In this document: positions 16,711 to 24,955 of the stretch, one piece after another
Layout: the number at the start of each line of letters is the position of its first letter
How positions within the stretch are numbered: the stretch's first letter is position 1
Origin: Bradyrhizobium sp. CCGUVB1N3
GTDB taxonomy: Bacteria; Pseudomonadota; Alphaproteobacteria; Rhizobiales; Xanthobacteraceae
DNA: 64,000 nucleotides
Direction of reading: 5' to 3'
Assembly: GCF_024199925.1 (NCBI RefSeq)
Contig: NZ_JANADR010000001.1
Span: forward strand, 9,427,501 to 9,491,500
Notes under the pieces: model-generated
What the model saw: the letters and a program-made list of their open reading frames with translations, nothing else
The model's database searches: none
Told to the model about the DNA's origin: nothing
Program-made: the position numbers and the translations under genes

Positions 16711-18209
16711 ACGAGATCATCCGGGGCGATATCCAGAGCACTCCTGCAGGCGCGTCGCTCGATCCGCAGGATTGGAATGCGTTTCGTGCGCTCGCTCACC
16801 GCATGCTGGACGAGACGATCGACCAGATTGCCAATGTGCGCGAGCGGGCGGTGTGGCAGCCTGCACCGGACAGCGTTCGCGCGCAATTGAAGGCGGATGT
16901 GCCGCGCGGGGCAACCGATCTCGGCGAGGTCTATCGCGAATTCTCGGAAGTGATCGCGCCTTACGCAACCGGCAACGTCCATCCCGGTTTCATGGGGTGG
17001 GTGCATGGCGGCGGCACCGCGGTCGGCATGCTCGCGGAGATGCTGGCGGCCGGGCTCAACGCCAATCTCGGTGGTCGCGATCACATGCCGATCGAGGTCG
17101 AGCGGCAGATCACCGCATGGATGCGCGAGTTGTTCGATTTTCCAAAAACCGCCAGCGGCATCTTCGTCACGGGGACGTCGATGGCGAATTTGATGGCGGT
17201 GCTGGTGGCGCGCACGAGTGCGCTCGGTGCGCTGGCTCGACAGCATGGCATCGGCAATGACGGCGGACTGCTCACCGCCTACACGTCGAAAGCCGCGCAC
17301 GGTTGCATCGCGAAGGCGATGGACATCGCTGGGCTCGGCACCGATGCGCTCCGTCAGATCGAGATCGACGCCGAGCATCGCATCGACGTTTCGGCACTGC
17401 GTGCGCAGATCGCCGTCGATCGCGAGGTCGGCTTCAAGCCGTTCCTCGTCGTCGCGTCTGCCGGCACCGTCGATATCGGCGCGATCGATGATCTCGCCGA
17501 TCTCGCCCAATTGTGCCGCGAGGAGGGGATCTGGTTCCACGTCGACGGTGCGTTCGGGGCGCTGGCGATCCTTTCGCCTGAGCTTGCGCCGCGCCTTGCC
17601 GGCATCGAGCTTGCGGATTCCGTCGCGCTCGATTTCCACAAATGGGGGCAGGTGCCCTATGACGCCGGCTTCCTCATGGTCCGCGACGGAGAGAAACATC
17701 GGCAGGCTTTTGCGCAGCCTGCGGCGTACTTGCGGCGCGAGGCGAGAGGGTTGGCGGCAGGCTCGCAATGGCCGTGTGATTTCGGCCCCGATCTGTCGCG
17801 CAGTTTTCGTGCGCTCAAAACCTGGTTCACACTGAAGACGTTTGGCACCGACAGGCTTGGCATGATGATCGCGCACACCTGTGCGCTCGCCCGATATCTC
17901 GAAACACGCGTTCTCGCCGAGCCGCGACTGGAATTGCTCGCGCCAGTCAATCTCAACATCGTGTGCTTCCGCTATCGTGCCGATGACGAGGTCAATCGCG
18001 AGATCGTTGCCGATGTCCAGGTTTCAGGCATCGCCGCGCCCTCGAGCACGACGCTGGACGGCAAGTTTGCGATCCGCGCCGCGATCGTCAATCACCGCAC
18101 GGATGTGACCGACATCGACGCGCTGGTGGCCGCCGTGCTGGATTTCGGCGCGCGGCGAACGGGCGATGGTCTGGTCGAGATCGACGCACCGCCGCTTGCG
18201 GCACAGTAA
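16707..18209 (+). CDS. PLP-dependent group II amino-acid decarboxylase family protein
   Basis: 500 residues; its ATG overlaps the ATP-grasp stop (ATGA). It matches the aromatic/group II decarboxylase family: FVTGTSMANLMAVLVAR (phosphate loop), YTSKAAHGCIAKAMDIAGL (ring-stacking His), WFHVDGAFGALAIL (Asp for the pyridine nitrogen) and VALDFHKWGQVPYDAGFLM with Lys312 as PLP lysine. Such enzymes decarboxylate aromatic or acidic amino acids to amines; some are aldehyde synthases. With the ATP-grasp ligase upstream, one reading is that the operon makes an amine and ligates it to something. Terminated by a strong hairpin at 18229. Confidence 0.85.
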   Translation: MNEIIRGDIQSTPAGASLDPQDWNAFRALAHRMLDETIDQIANVRERAVWQPAPDSVRAQLKADVPRGATDLGEVYREFSEVIAPYATGNVHPGFMGWVHGGGTAVGMLAEMLAAGLNANLGGRDHMPIEVERQITAWMRELFDFPKTASGIFVTGTSMANLMAVLVARTSALGALARQHGIGNDGGLLTAYTSKAAHGCIAKAMDIAGLGTDALRQIEIDAEHRIDVSALRAQIAVDREVGFKPFLVVASAGTVDIGAIDDLADLAQLCREEGIWFHVDGAFGALAILSPELAPRLAGIELADSVALDFHKWGQVPYDAGFLMVRDGEKHRQAFAQPAAYLRREARGLAAGSQWPCDFGPDLSRSFRALKTWFTLKTFGTDRLGMMIAHTCALARYLETRVLAEPRLELLAPVNLNIVCFRYRADDEVNREIVADVQVSGIAAPSSTTLDGKFAIRAAIVNHRTDVTDIDALVAAVLDFGARRTGDGLVEIDAPPLAAQ

Positions 18210-18228
18210 TCCCTCAAGAGCGCCTGAA

Positions 18229-18267
18229 AACGAAACCGCCCCGGACCAGGTCCGGGGCGGTTTCGTT
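18229..18267. terminator. Bidirectional hairpin between decarboxylase and flbT
   Basis: A 19-base perfect inverted repeat (arms 18229-18247 and 18249-18267, one base between the arms, so the real loop opens a few pairs). The outer arm is AACGAAAC, giving A-rich and T-rich flanks on both sides. It lies between convergent genes and can end both transcripts. Confidence 0.8.
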
Positions 18268-18283
18268 CAAGATCTGCGAGACT

Positions 18284-18721
18284 CTAGGCTGCCGAGTTGA
18301 CGTCGGCCTTGACCTCGGTCTTGGGATGCGTGGCTTCGAACTGCTCCCGCAACTTGTCCTCATAGGAAATCAGCTTGCGGGCATCCTTGAGCGCGCGATA
18401 GAGGTCGCCGCTCATGATGTTGTTGTTGATGCCCTCGATGATCGGCCAGGCGCTCGGTACCGCCGTGACGATGTCGCGCACCAGGTTGAAATAGGTGCCG
18501 TGCTGGCTCTGCGGATCCGGCGAGATGTACATGAGCTGCACCGCCAGATAGACGAGCCTCGCCGGCGTGTTGGCGGTCTCGGGCGTGAGGATGTCGCGCT
18601 CGCGCAGGATCGGCACGTTCTCGCCGTCGATCAAAAGGCGGGCGCGCTGGTCGGTATTGGTGATCACGCAGTTGCCGACGATGATGCGTTCGTGCGGTCT
18701 GAGCTCGACTTTGAGAGCCAT
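18284..18721 (-). CDS. flbT: Flagellin translational regulator FlbT
   Basis: 145 residues, the usual FlbT length. ALKVELRPHERIIVGNCVITNTDQRARLLIDGENVPILRE is the family hallmark. In Caulobacter, FlbT binds the flagellin mRNA leader and destabilises it until hook assembly is complete, while FlaF acts in opposition. Here flbT is divergent from the first flagellin, while flaF lies downstream of the second flagellin. The target is presumably the flagellin leaders at about 18830-19047 and 20810-20902. Confidence 0.94.
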   Translation of the reverse strand: MALKVELRPHERIIVGNCVITNTDQRARLLIDGENVPILRERDILTPETANTPARLVYLAVQLMYISPDPQSQHGTYFNLVRDIVTAVPSAWPIIEGINNNIMSGDLYRALKDARKLISYEDKLREQFEATHPKTEVKADVNSAA

Positions 18722-19047
18722 GCCTGTTCTCCATCAACGCTTTTGTAAATGAGCGACTGGCGCGCCCAGTCAATGCGGCTGTCGGCTCTGGTTGGGCCTG
18801 ATCCTTGCTGAATGTGGTTAACGCGTCGTAAACGCCGGCGGACATCGCCGAAATGCGAATGATTTCAATTGGCTGTCGGTCGACAAGGGTCCAGCTTAAA
18901 CCGTTGCGAGATACCGTTTCCGCCCGACACGGACAAAAGCGGGGGGTTCATTTCACGGATTGTTAGAAGCTTGGACGCACCGTCCGCCGGTCGTTTGATC
19001 AATCTCGGTCAAACAGGACGCGTAGCTACTACCAGAAAGGTAACAGT
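18722..19047. promoter_or_regulatory. Divergent flbT / flagellin control region
   Basis: 326 non-coding bases. They contain a near-match CtrA box TTAACGCGTCGTAAA at 18818-18832 (one mismatch in the second half) and a weak GG-N10-GC sigma-54-like arrangement at 18795-18808. The flagellin leader runs up to the ATG at 19048, with GAAAGGTAAC as ribosome site. The long leader fits post-transcriptional control by FlbT/FlaF. The promoter assignment is tentative. Confidence 0.45.
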
Positions 19048-20655
19048 ATGTCCGGTATCGTTCTCTCCGCATCGGTTCGTCAGAACCTGCTCTCCCTCCA
19101 GTCCACCGCCGACCTCCTCGCCACCACCCAGTCCCGTCTGTCGACTGGCCGGAAGGTGAACTCGGCTCTCGACAATCCGACCAACTTCTTCACCGCCCAG
19201 GGCCTCGACAACCGCGCCAGCGACATCGGCAACCTGCTCGATGGCATTGGCAACGGCGTCCAGGTGCTGCAGTCCGCCAACACCGGCATCACCTCGCTGC
19301 AGAAGCTGGTCGACAGTGCCAAGTCGATCGCCAACCAGGTGCTGCAGAGCCCGACGGGCTACTCCACGAAGTCGACCGTGACCTCGACCGCGATCACGGG
19401 TGCAACCGCCAGCAACCTGCTGGGCACCGCCTACACCAACAACACGGTCGCCGGCACTGCCGTGCTGAACGACAACACCGGCACTGCGGTCAATATCACA
19501 GCAGCCACCCAGCTGGTTGGCACCGCGGGTGCGGCGTCCGACGACCTTAGCACCGCCATCACCAACGGTTCGGTCCTGACGGTCAACGGCAAGACCATCA
19601 CGTTCGACAACACCGTGACCACTTCGACCCAGGATGCCGCCGGCAACTTCACCATCGGCATCAAGTCGGGCAGCACCTTGACGGTGGGCACCGTGCTTTC
19701 CGCGATCGACACCATCACCGGGACCGGCACGGCTTCGACCGTCGCGAGTGGCAAGCTCACGCTGAGCACCGGCACGACCTCTGATCTCACGATCTCGGGT
19801 TCGGGCAACGTGCTCGCCGCGCTCGGTCTCACCGCCGGCACGACCGCTCGCGTCCCGCCCGCCATCTCGGGCCAGACGCTGACGATCGCCGCCACCGGCG
19901 GCGGCACTGCCACCAGCATCACCTTCGGCACGGGTACCGGCCAGGTCTCGACGCTGAACGGGCTCAATTCGGCGCTCGCGGCGAACAACCTGCAGGCCTC
20001 AATCGACTCCACGGGCGTGATCTCCATCACGACCACCAACGACGCGGCGTCTTCGACGATCGGCACGGTCGGCGGCACGGCCATTACAAGCGCCGGTCCG
20101 TTCCACAGCGCCACCGTGTCGGCTCCGGTCGCCGATCCGACCTCGCAGGCCCAGCGTGCAAGCCTGGTTGCGCAGTACAACAACGTGCTCGCGCAGATCA
20201 ACACGACGGCGCAGGATGCGTCCTTCAACGGCGTGAACCTGCTGAACGGCGACACGCTGAAGCTGACGTTCAACGAAACTGGCAAGTCGACGCTGAGCAT
20301 CACCGGTGTGACCTTCAACACCGCCGGTCTCGGCATCTCGAACCTCACCTCGGGCACCGACTTCCTGGACAACGCTTCGGCCAACAAGGCGCTGACCGTG
20401 CTCAATGCGGCCAGCACCACACTGCGCTCGGAAGCATCGACGCTGGGTTCGAACCTGTCGGTCGTGCAGATCCGCCAGGACTTCAACAAGAACCTGATCA
20501 ACGTCCTGCAGACCGGCTCGTCCAACCTGACGCTGGCCGACACCAACGAGGAAGCGGCCAACAGCCAGGCGCTGTCGACCCGCCAGTCGATCGCGGTGTC
20601 CGCGCTGTCGCTGGCCAACCAGTCGCAGCAGAGCGTGTTGCAGCTTCTGCGCTGA
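19048..20655 (+). CDS. fliC: Flagellin, copy 1
   Basis: 535 residues. N-terminal SIVLS-type flagellin helix with LLSLQSTADLLATTQSRLSTGRKV and FFTAQGLDNRASDIGNLL; C-terminal helix NLSVVQIRQDFNKNLINVLQTGSSNLTLAD ending SQQSVLQLLR. The central 300 residues are Thr/Ser/Gly/Ala-rich and carry IN-motif-like repeats (TVLSAIDTITGTG, later TLNGLNSALAANNLQ). It polymerises into the filament. Large for a flagellin, like the subpolar thick-filament type of Bradyrhizobium. Monocistronic with a strong terminator; flbT is divergent. Confidence 0.95.
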   Translation: MSGIVLSASVRQNLLSLQSTADLLATTQSRLSTGRKVNSALDNPTNFFTAQGLDNRASDIGNLLDGIGNGVQVLQSANTGITSLQKLVDSAKSIANQVLQSPTGYSTKSTVTSTAITGATASNLLGTAYTNNTVAGTAVLNDNTGTAVNITAATQLVGTAGAASDDLSTAITNGSVLTVNGKTITFDNTVTTSTQDAAGNFTIGIKSGSTLTVGTVLSAIDTITGTGTASTVASGKLTLSTGTTSDLTISGSGNVLAALGLTAGTTARVPPAISGQTLTIAATGGGTATSITFGTGTGQVSTLNGLNSALAANNLQASIDSTGVISITTTNDAASSTIGTVGGTAITSAGPFHSATVSAPVADPTSQAQRASLVAQYNNVLAQINTTAQDASFNGVNLLNGDTLKLTFNETGKSTLSITGVTFNTAGLGISNLTSGTDFLDNASANKALTVLNAASTTLRSEASTLGSNLSVVQIRQDFNKNLINVLQTGSSNLTLADTNEEAANSQALSTRQSIAVSALSLANQSQQSVLQLLR

Positions 20656-20685
20656 TACGCGGCGAAAATCGCCAGCCAAAGCATC

Positions 20686-20716
20686 GCGGCGGGGCATTTG
20701 CCCCGCCGCTTTTTTT
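20686..20716 (+). terminator. Rho-independent terminator of flagellin 1
   Basis: GCGGCGGGG (20686-20694), a six-base loop, CCCCGCCGC (20701-20709), then seven T. It lies 30 bases after the stop. Confidence 0.93.
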
Positions 20717-20794
20717 CGTCTCGCGATACGACCGCTTGGCAGGGGGGGCGGTCGTGGGATTAACCGATCGCTAACCCTGCCGCTTAAGCCGCCA

Positions 20795-20809
20795 TTAACC
20801 TTAATTTAA
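20795..20809 (+). promoter_or_regulatory. CtrA-type box before flagellin 2
   Basis: TTAACCTTAATTTAA, a perfect TTAA-N7-TTAA, about 95 bases before the ATG at 20903. The flagellin 1 terminator just upstream means copy 2 has its own promoter here. Confidence 0.6.
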
Positions 20810-20902
20810 AGGACAGCCCCTAAAACTGGACAAAAGCCAATTCTCCAGATCGGCGAGCCCCGATTCGTACCCGGTTTCGCGTCTCAACAGGAAGATCCGC
20901 CA

Positions 20903-22513
20903 ATGTCCAACATCGTTCTTTCGGCATCAGTTCGCCAGAACCTGTTGTCGCTTCAGTCGACGGCAGACCTGCTCGCGACGACGCAGGAGCGCCTTGCGAC
21001 CGGAAAGAAGGTGAACACCGCGCTCGACAACCCCACCAACTTCTTCACTGCCCAGGGGCTCGACAATCGCGCCAGCGACATCAGCAATCTCCTCGACGGC
21101 ATCAGCAATGGCGTTCAGGTGCTGCAGGCCGCCAACACCGGCATCACCTCGCTGCAGAAGCTGGTCGACAGCGCCAAGTCGATCGCGAGCCAGGTGCTGC
21201 AAAGCCCGACGGGCTATTCGCCCAAATCCAACGTCACGTCAGCCGTGATTACCGGTGCGACCCCCAACAATCTGCTCGGCACGGCCTATACCAACAACAC
21301 GGTCACCGGCACCGCCGTCAACAACGACAACACGAGCGGCGCGCAGCCGATCACCGCGGCGACCAAGCTGATCGGCACCGCCGGCGCGGGTTCCAACGAC
21401 CTCGGTACCGCAATCACCAATGGCTCGGTTCTGACCGTCGACAACAAGACCATCACCTTCTCGACCTCGCAGACCACCTCAACCACCGATTCCTTTGGCA
21501 ACGTCACCATCGGCATCGGCTCCGGCAGCACCTTGACGGTTCAGACCGTGTTGAGCGCGATCGACAGCATCACCGGTGCCGCGACGGCCTCGACCGTCAA
21601 CGGTAGCGGCCAGCTGGTGCTGAGCACCGGCACGACGCAGGATCTGACGATCTCCGGCTCAGGCAACGTGCTCACGGCGCTCGGCCTCGCCGCCGGCACC
21701 ACCGCCCGCGTCCCGCCCCCGCTGAGCGGCGAGACGCTGACGATCGGTGCAACCGGCGGCGGCACCGCGACGAGCATCACCTTCGGCACCGGCACCGGAC
21801 AGATCTCGACGCTCAATCAGCTCAATGCGGCGCTGGCGGCGAACAACCTGCAAGCAACGATCGACACGACGGGACACCTCAACATCGTGACATCCAATGA
21901 TGCGGCTTCCTCGACGATCGGCACGATCGGCGGCACGGCTGCGGCGAGCGGTCAGCCCTTCTACGGCCTGACCGCGCCAGCCCCTGTCGCCGACCCGGAT
22001 TCTCAGGCCACTCGTGCGAATCTCGTCGCGCAGTACAACAACGTGCTGGCACAGATCAATACGACTGCGCAGGACTCCTCCTACAATGGTGTGAACCTGC
22101 TGAATGGCGACACGCTGAAGCTCGTGTTCAACGAAACGGGAAGATCCACGCTGACCATTCAGGGCGTAACGTTCAACTATGCCGGCCTCAGCCTTGCGCC
22201 ACTGACCCAGACTGTTGATTTCCTCGACACCAATTCGGCGAACGCCGTCCTTACGTCGCTCAATTCGGCCAGTACGACGCTTCGTGCAGAGGCATCGACG
22301 CTCGGTTCGAACCTGTCGATCGTGCAGATTCGCCAGGATTTCAGCAAGAACCTGATCAACGTGCTGCAGACCGGTTCCTCCAGCCTGACCCTCGCCGATA
22401 CGAACGAGGAGGCGGCGAACAGCCAGGCGCTGTCGACGCGGCAGTCGATCGCGGTCTCCGCTTTGTCGCTGGCCAACCAGTCGCAGCAGAGCGTACTGCA
22501 ACTGCTCAGGTAG
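20903..22513 (+). CDS. fliC: Flagellin, copy 2
   Basis: 536 residues, tandem paralogue of copy 1 with almost the same N-terminal 105 residues and C-terminal 100 residues. The centre differs in many positions but keeps the same module order (ITAATKLIGTAGAG, TVLSAIDSITGAATAST, ISTLNQLNAALAANNLQ). Both copies therefore probably assemble into the same filament. It has its own promoter region with a CtrA-type box and its own terminator. Multiple flagellin copies are normal in this group. Confidence 0.95.
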   Translation: MSNIVLSASVRQNLLSLQSTADLLATTQERLATGKKVNTALDNPTNFFTAQGLDNRASDISNLLDGISNGVQVLQAANTGITSLQKLVDSAKSIASQVLQSPTGYSPKSNVTSAVITGATPNNLLGTAYTNNTVTGTAVNNDNTSGAQPITAATKLIGTAGAGSNDLGTAITNGSVLTVDNKTITFSTSQTTSTTDSFGNVTIGIGSGSTLTVQTVLSAIDSITGAATASTVNGSGQLVLSTGTTQDLTISGSGNVLTALGLAAGTTARVPPPLSGETLTIGATGGGTATSITFGTGTGQISTLNQLNAALAANNLQATIDTTGHLNIVTSNDAASSTIGTIGGTAAASGQPFYGLTAPAPVADPDSQATRANLVAQYNNVLAQINTTAQDSSYNGVNLLNGDTLKLVFNETGRSTLTIQGVTFNYAGLSLAPLTQTVDFLDTNSANAVLTSLNSASTTLRAEASTLGSNLSIVQIRQDFSKNLINVLQTGSSSLTLADTNEEAANSQALSTRQSIAVSALSLANQSQQSVLQLLR

Positions 22514-22546
22514 TCCCGGAGCTGACGGGCCTGGTTTGAGATTTCG

Positions 22547-22576
22547 CGGCGAGGCTGGTGCCTCGCCGTTCTATTT
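22547..22576 (+). terminator. Rho-independent terminator of flagellin 2
   Basis: CGGCGAGGC (22547-22555), a four-base loop, GCCTCGCCG (22560-22568), then TTCTATTT. It lies 33 bases after the stop. The following 230 bases up to flaF are non-coding and must hold the flaF promoter; I found no convincing consensus there. Confidence 0.82.
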
Positions 22577-22804
22577 GAATGAGATCGCTAAGACTCGATT
22601 AGCTGAGATCGATATATGACAAGTGCTGTCATTTACAGCGCATGCACTCGCATTTAGCTTTGACGTGAGAGAAGAATCCGCGACCCGTACTTGTCCGGAG
22701 TGCTTCCACACTCTCACGTAAGCAAATCTTAAGCGGTGCTGCCTAGGGTTGGGAAAGAAATCCTTAAGCCTGTTCAACGGGCGAGGAAGCCTCCAGGGTG
22801 ATCA

Positions 22805-23173
22805 ATGTCGAATTCTGCTGCTTCGGCCTACGCGCGTGTCGCTACGACCACTGCATCTCCTCGTGATATCGAGGCGCAGACGCTGCTGAAGGCCGCGAAC
22901 AAGCTGCAGGACGCGATCAATAGCGCCGACCCGCTCAGCGAGCAGACGATGCAGGCGCTGATGTTCAACCGCAAGCTCTGGACCATTTTTCTGAGCGAAG
23001 CGATGCGCGACAACAGTCCGCAGCCGCTCGATGTGCGGCAGAAGATCGCCAACATCAGCGTGTTCGTGCTGAGCCAGACTGCAGCGTTGCAGGCCAGCCC
23101 GCAGTTCGATCACTTCCGTCCGCTGATCGAGATCAACCGTAACATCGCGGCCGGTCTGTCCGGCCGGCCGTAG
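22805..23173 (+). CDS. flaF: Flagellar biosynthesis regulator FlaF
   Basis: 122 residues. AYARVATTTASPRDIEAQTLLKAANKLQ and the later MFNRKLWTIFLSEAMRDNSPQPLDVRQKIANISVFV are the FlaF signature. In Caulobacter FlaF is required for flagellin translation or secretion and opposes FlbT. Followed 9 bases after its stop by a GTG-initiated gene with which it shares an mRNA. Confidence 0.93.
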   Translation: MSNSAASAYARVATTTASPRDIEAQTLLKAANKLQDAINSADPLSEQTMQALMFNRKLWTIFLSEAMRDNSPQPLDVRQKIANISVFVLSQTAALQASPQFDHFRPLIEINRNIAAGLSGRP

Positions 23174-23182
23174 GAGGTCCTC

Positions 23183-23548
23183 GTGGCCGACGTGATGAGC
23201 ATCCTGTCGAGCTCGTATAAATCGGCCGGCATGTCGGTTCCGAGCAAGACCAAGTACGTCGCGGTCGACGCGACGCTCTACCAGGGCACCTGGTCCGGCA
23301 CATATTCCGACGGCAAGAAGTTCTCGCTCACCATCTCGGAAGTCAGCGGATTTCGCGCGCAGGTCAGGTATCAGAGCGGCGGCACGTCGCAATATCAGCA
23401 GGTCCTGATCAAGGACTCTTCGTTTCGCTTCGGCAATACGAAGTTCACGCTGACCGGTTCTGGCAAGGCGCAGATCAAGAACGTCGTCACCGATCCCGTG
23501 ACGGGCTCGAGCTATCTCGACACGGCCCAGGCTACGATGAGCACCTAG
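23183..23548 (+). CDS. Hypothetical protein co-transcribed with flaF
   Basis: 121 residues, GTG start at 23183 chosen because AGGAGG (23172-23177) lies at ideal spacing. The central part is a lipocalin- or beta-barrel-like strand set: YQGTWSGTYSDGKKFSLTISEV, then FRAQVRYQSG, then FRFGNTKFTLTGSGKAQIKNVV. No signal peptide. The function is unknown; its position between flaF and a FlaG-like gene suggests a flagellar accessory role. Its stop overlaps the stop of the convergent gene by four bases. Confidence 0.75.
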   Translation: MADVMSILSSSYKSAGMSVPSKTKYVAVDATLYQGTWSGTYSDGKKFSLTISEVSGFRAQVRYQSGGTSQYQQVLIKDSSFRFGNTKFTLTGSGKAQIKNVVTDPVTGSSYLDTAQATMST

Positions 23549-23907
23549 GCGCTGCGGTCGGTCGAGACCGGACGCGGGAGCTCGGACTTGCTCAGATCGA
23601 GGGCGTGGAAATAGGCGCGGCGACGCAGCATCGCGTCGTCGGGAAATTGCGTCACCACCGCGTCCGTCTTTTCATTGACGACCTGAAAGACGAACGAAGC
23701 CGCGGCCTGGTTGAACACGACCTGGCGCGAGACGTTCTCATTGCCCTGCAAATCATTGCGCGCGGCCGCGCTCGCATCGCTTGCGGCGACCGTCTGGTTT
23801 GCCGGCAAATCGGTTTGCACGGCGTCGTTCGCCGTCGCGCTCGACGCCGATATGGGCAACGTAGCGGCCGGTATCCCCACCGGCCTGATACTGAAATCTG
23901 TACTCAC
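23545..23907 (-). CDS. FlaG-like protein
   Basis: 120 residues from the GTG at 23907, preceded by AGGAGG. The first 70 residues are a disordered Ala/Asn/Ser-rich linker. The C-terminal part (SFVFQVVNEKTDAVVTQFPDDAMLRRRAYFHALD) matches the FlaG pattern of a short beta hairpin with 'vvDekTgevIrqiP'. FlaG proteins influence filament length in other bacteria. The gene is convergent with the flaF operon and downstream of the flgI-flgJ-flgN-like operon, separated from it by about 150 bases, so it may be the operon's last member or independent. Confidence 0.65.
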   Translation of the reverse strand: MSTDFSIRPVGIPAATLPISASSATANDAVQTDLPANQTVAASDASAAARNDLQGNENVSRQVVFNQAAASFVFQVVNEKTDAVVTQFPDDAMLRRRAYFHALDLSKSELPRPVSTDRSA

Positions 23908-24061
23908 GGCAGCCTCCTGGCCTTGCCCCCGAGTCAAATCCCACCCCGTCCAATCGCGCAACTATGGGGAACTACTATTAAAGGTCCGGTTACGGAATAT
24001 GGCTAACGGCGCACCTGATTCGCGGCGCGCATTTTCATCAAATCGGGCCTATCGGGCATTC

Positions 24062-24577
24062 TCAGAGCGAGCGGCTGACTGAGAGCGGCGTAATGTGGCG
24101 CGGGCCCGGTGCCGCGCGCCGTCCGGTGGCGGTGTAGGTGTTCGGAACGTTGCGCTTCTGGATCTCGGCGTTGACGCCGCGGATCACGCTCTCGGACACC
24201 GCGTGTGCGGTGGCGAGCACGGTGAGATTGACTTGCAGCATGGCGCGGAACGCATCGTGATGGCGATGCAGCGTCGAGAGCAGCTCGGGCGCGGATTTCG
24301 CAAGCTGAGTCTGGTTCGCCTTGAGCTGGCTGACGGCGCCGACGTAGCGGCGGGACAATTCCTGCTTCTTCGATTCAAATGCCAGCGCTTCGCGCAAGCG
24401 GCCCGCACGCACCAGCTCGGTCTCCCGCTCGATCAGCCCGAGCAGCGCGCTCATCGCGTCCATCAGGTCCTCAGCGAGCTTGCGCGCCTCTGCGCTGCCC
24501 GGTGCGCTCGCGCTGCCGGGTGCAGCGGCAGCGCGAGGGGCGGGCACCGGCTGACGTGACGCGTTGAAGTGGTTCAT
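24062..24577 (-). CDS. FlgN-like flagellar export chaperone
   Basis: 171 residues. After an Ala/Pro-rich N-terminus (to about 28) comes one long helical hairpin: ARKLAEDLMDAMSALLGLIERETELVRAGRLREALAFESKK, continuing through LSTLHRHHDAFRAMLQVNLTVLATAHAVSESVIRGV. This is the FlgN pattern, whose members chaperone FlgK and FlgL to the export gate. Located 12 bases after flgJ in the flgI operon. The name rests on helix pattern and context, since FlgN proteins are poorly conserved. Confidence 0.7.
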   Translation of the reverse strand: MNHFNASRQPVPAPRAAAAPGSASAPGSAEARKLAEDLMDAMSALLGLIERETELVRAGRLREALAFESKKQELSRRYVGAVSQLKANQTQLAKSAPELLSTLHRHHDAFRAMLQVNLTVLATAHAVSESVIRGVNAEIQKRNVPNTYTATGRRAAPGPRHITPLSVSRSL

Positions 24578-24589
24578 GTCGTTTGGACC

Positions 24590-24955
24590 TTATGCCGTGC
24601 GGACGGTTTTCGCCTGCTGCAGAATGAGGGTGCGGTAGACTTCGCTGGCCACGCCGACACCGCCGGCATTGGCGAAATTCTTCGAGTACTGCTCGGTCAG
24701 CATCGAGCGCCACACGCCGGTGCCGACCGTGTCGCCGAACGGCCCTTCGCCCTTCAGGCCCGACGTCATCTGCGAGAACATCGCGTTGAGGAACATGCCC
24801 TCGAAGTCGGTCGCGGTCTTCTGGGCCTTGGCCTGCTGCTGCGGCGAGACCTTTTGCAGGGCGCTCGCAAGCTCGAAGTCGGGCCGGCCGTTGCGGCTCT
24901 GCACCGAGAAGGTGGAGGAGGCGACGGGGGCCGAATTGATCATGCCGGTCTGCAT
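24590..24955 (-). CDS. flgJ: Rod-binding protein FlgJ (N-terminal type, no muramidase)
   Basis: 121 residues from the ATG at 24955, whose A overlaps the flgI TGA; a GTG at 24958 is an alternative. AQKTATDFEGMFLNAMFSQM and WRSMLTEQYSKNFANAGGVGVASEVYRTLI are the rod-binding domain. As is typical for alphaproteobacteria, the C-terminal peptidoglycan hydrolase domain of enteric FlgJ is absent, so a separate hydrolase must open the wall for the rod. Confidence 0.9.
   Translation of the reverse strand: MQTGMINSAPVASSTFSVQSRNGRPDFELASALQKVSPQQQAKAQKTATDFEGMFLNAMFSQMTSGLKGEGPFGDTVGTGVWRSMLTEQYSKNFANAGGVGVASEVYRTLILQQAKTVRTA

Noticed and set aside
18795..18808. Sigma-54 promoter for flagellin 1
   Set aside because: Only the GG-N10-GC skeleton and TTGC box match; the -24 element is poor and it lies about 240 bases from the ATG. 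Kept only as a weak hint inside the control region.
22571..22777. 68-codon minus-strand frame between flagellin 2 and flaF
   Set aside because: Starts and ends in the leader/terminator region, with no ribosome site or conserved pattern.
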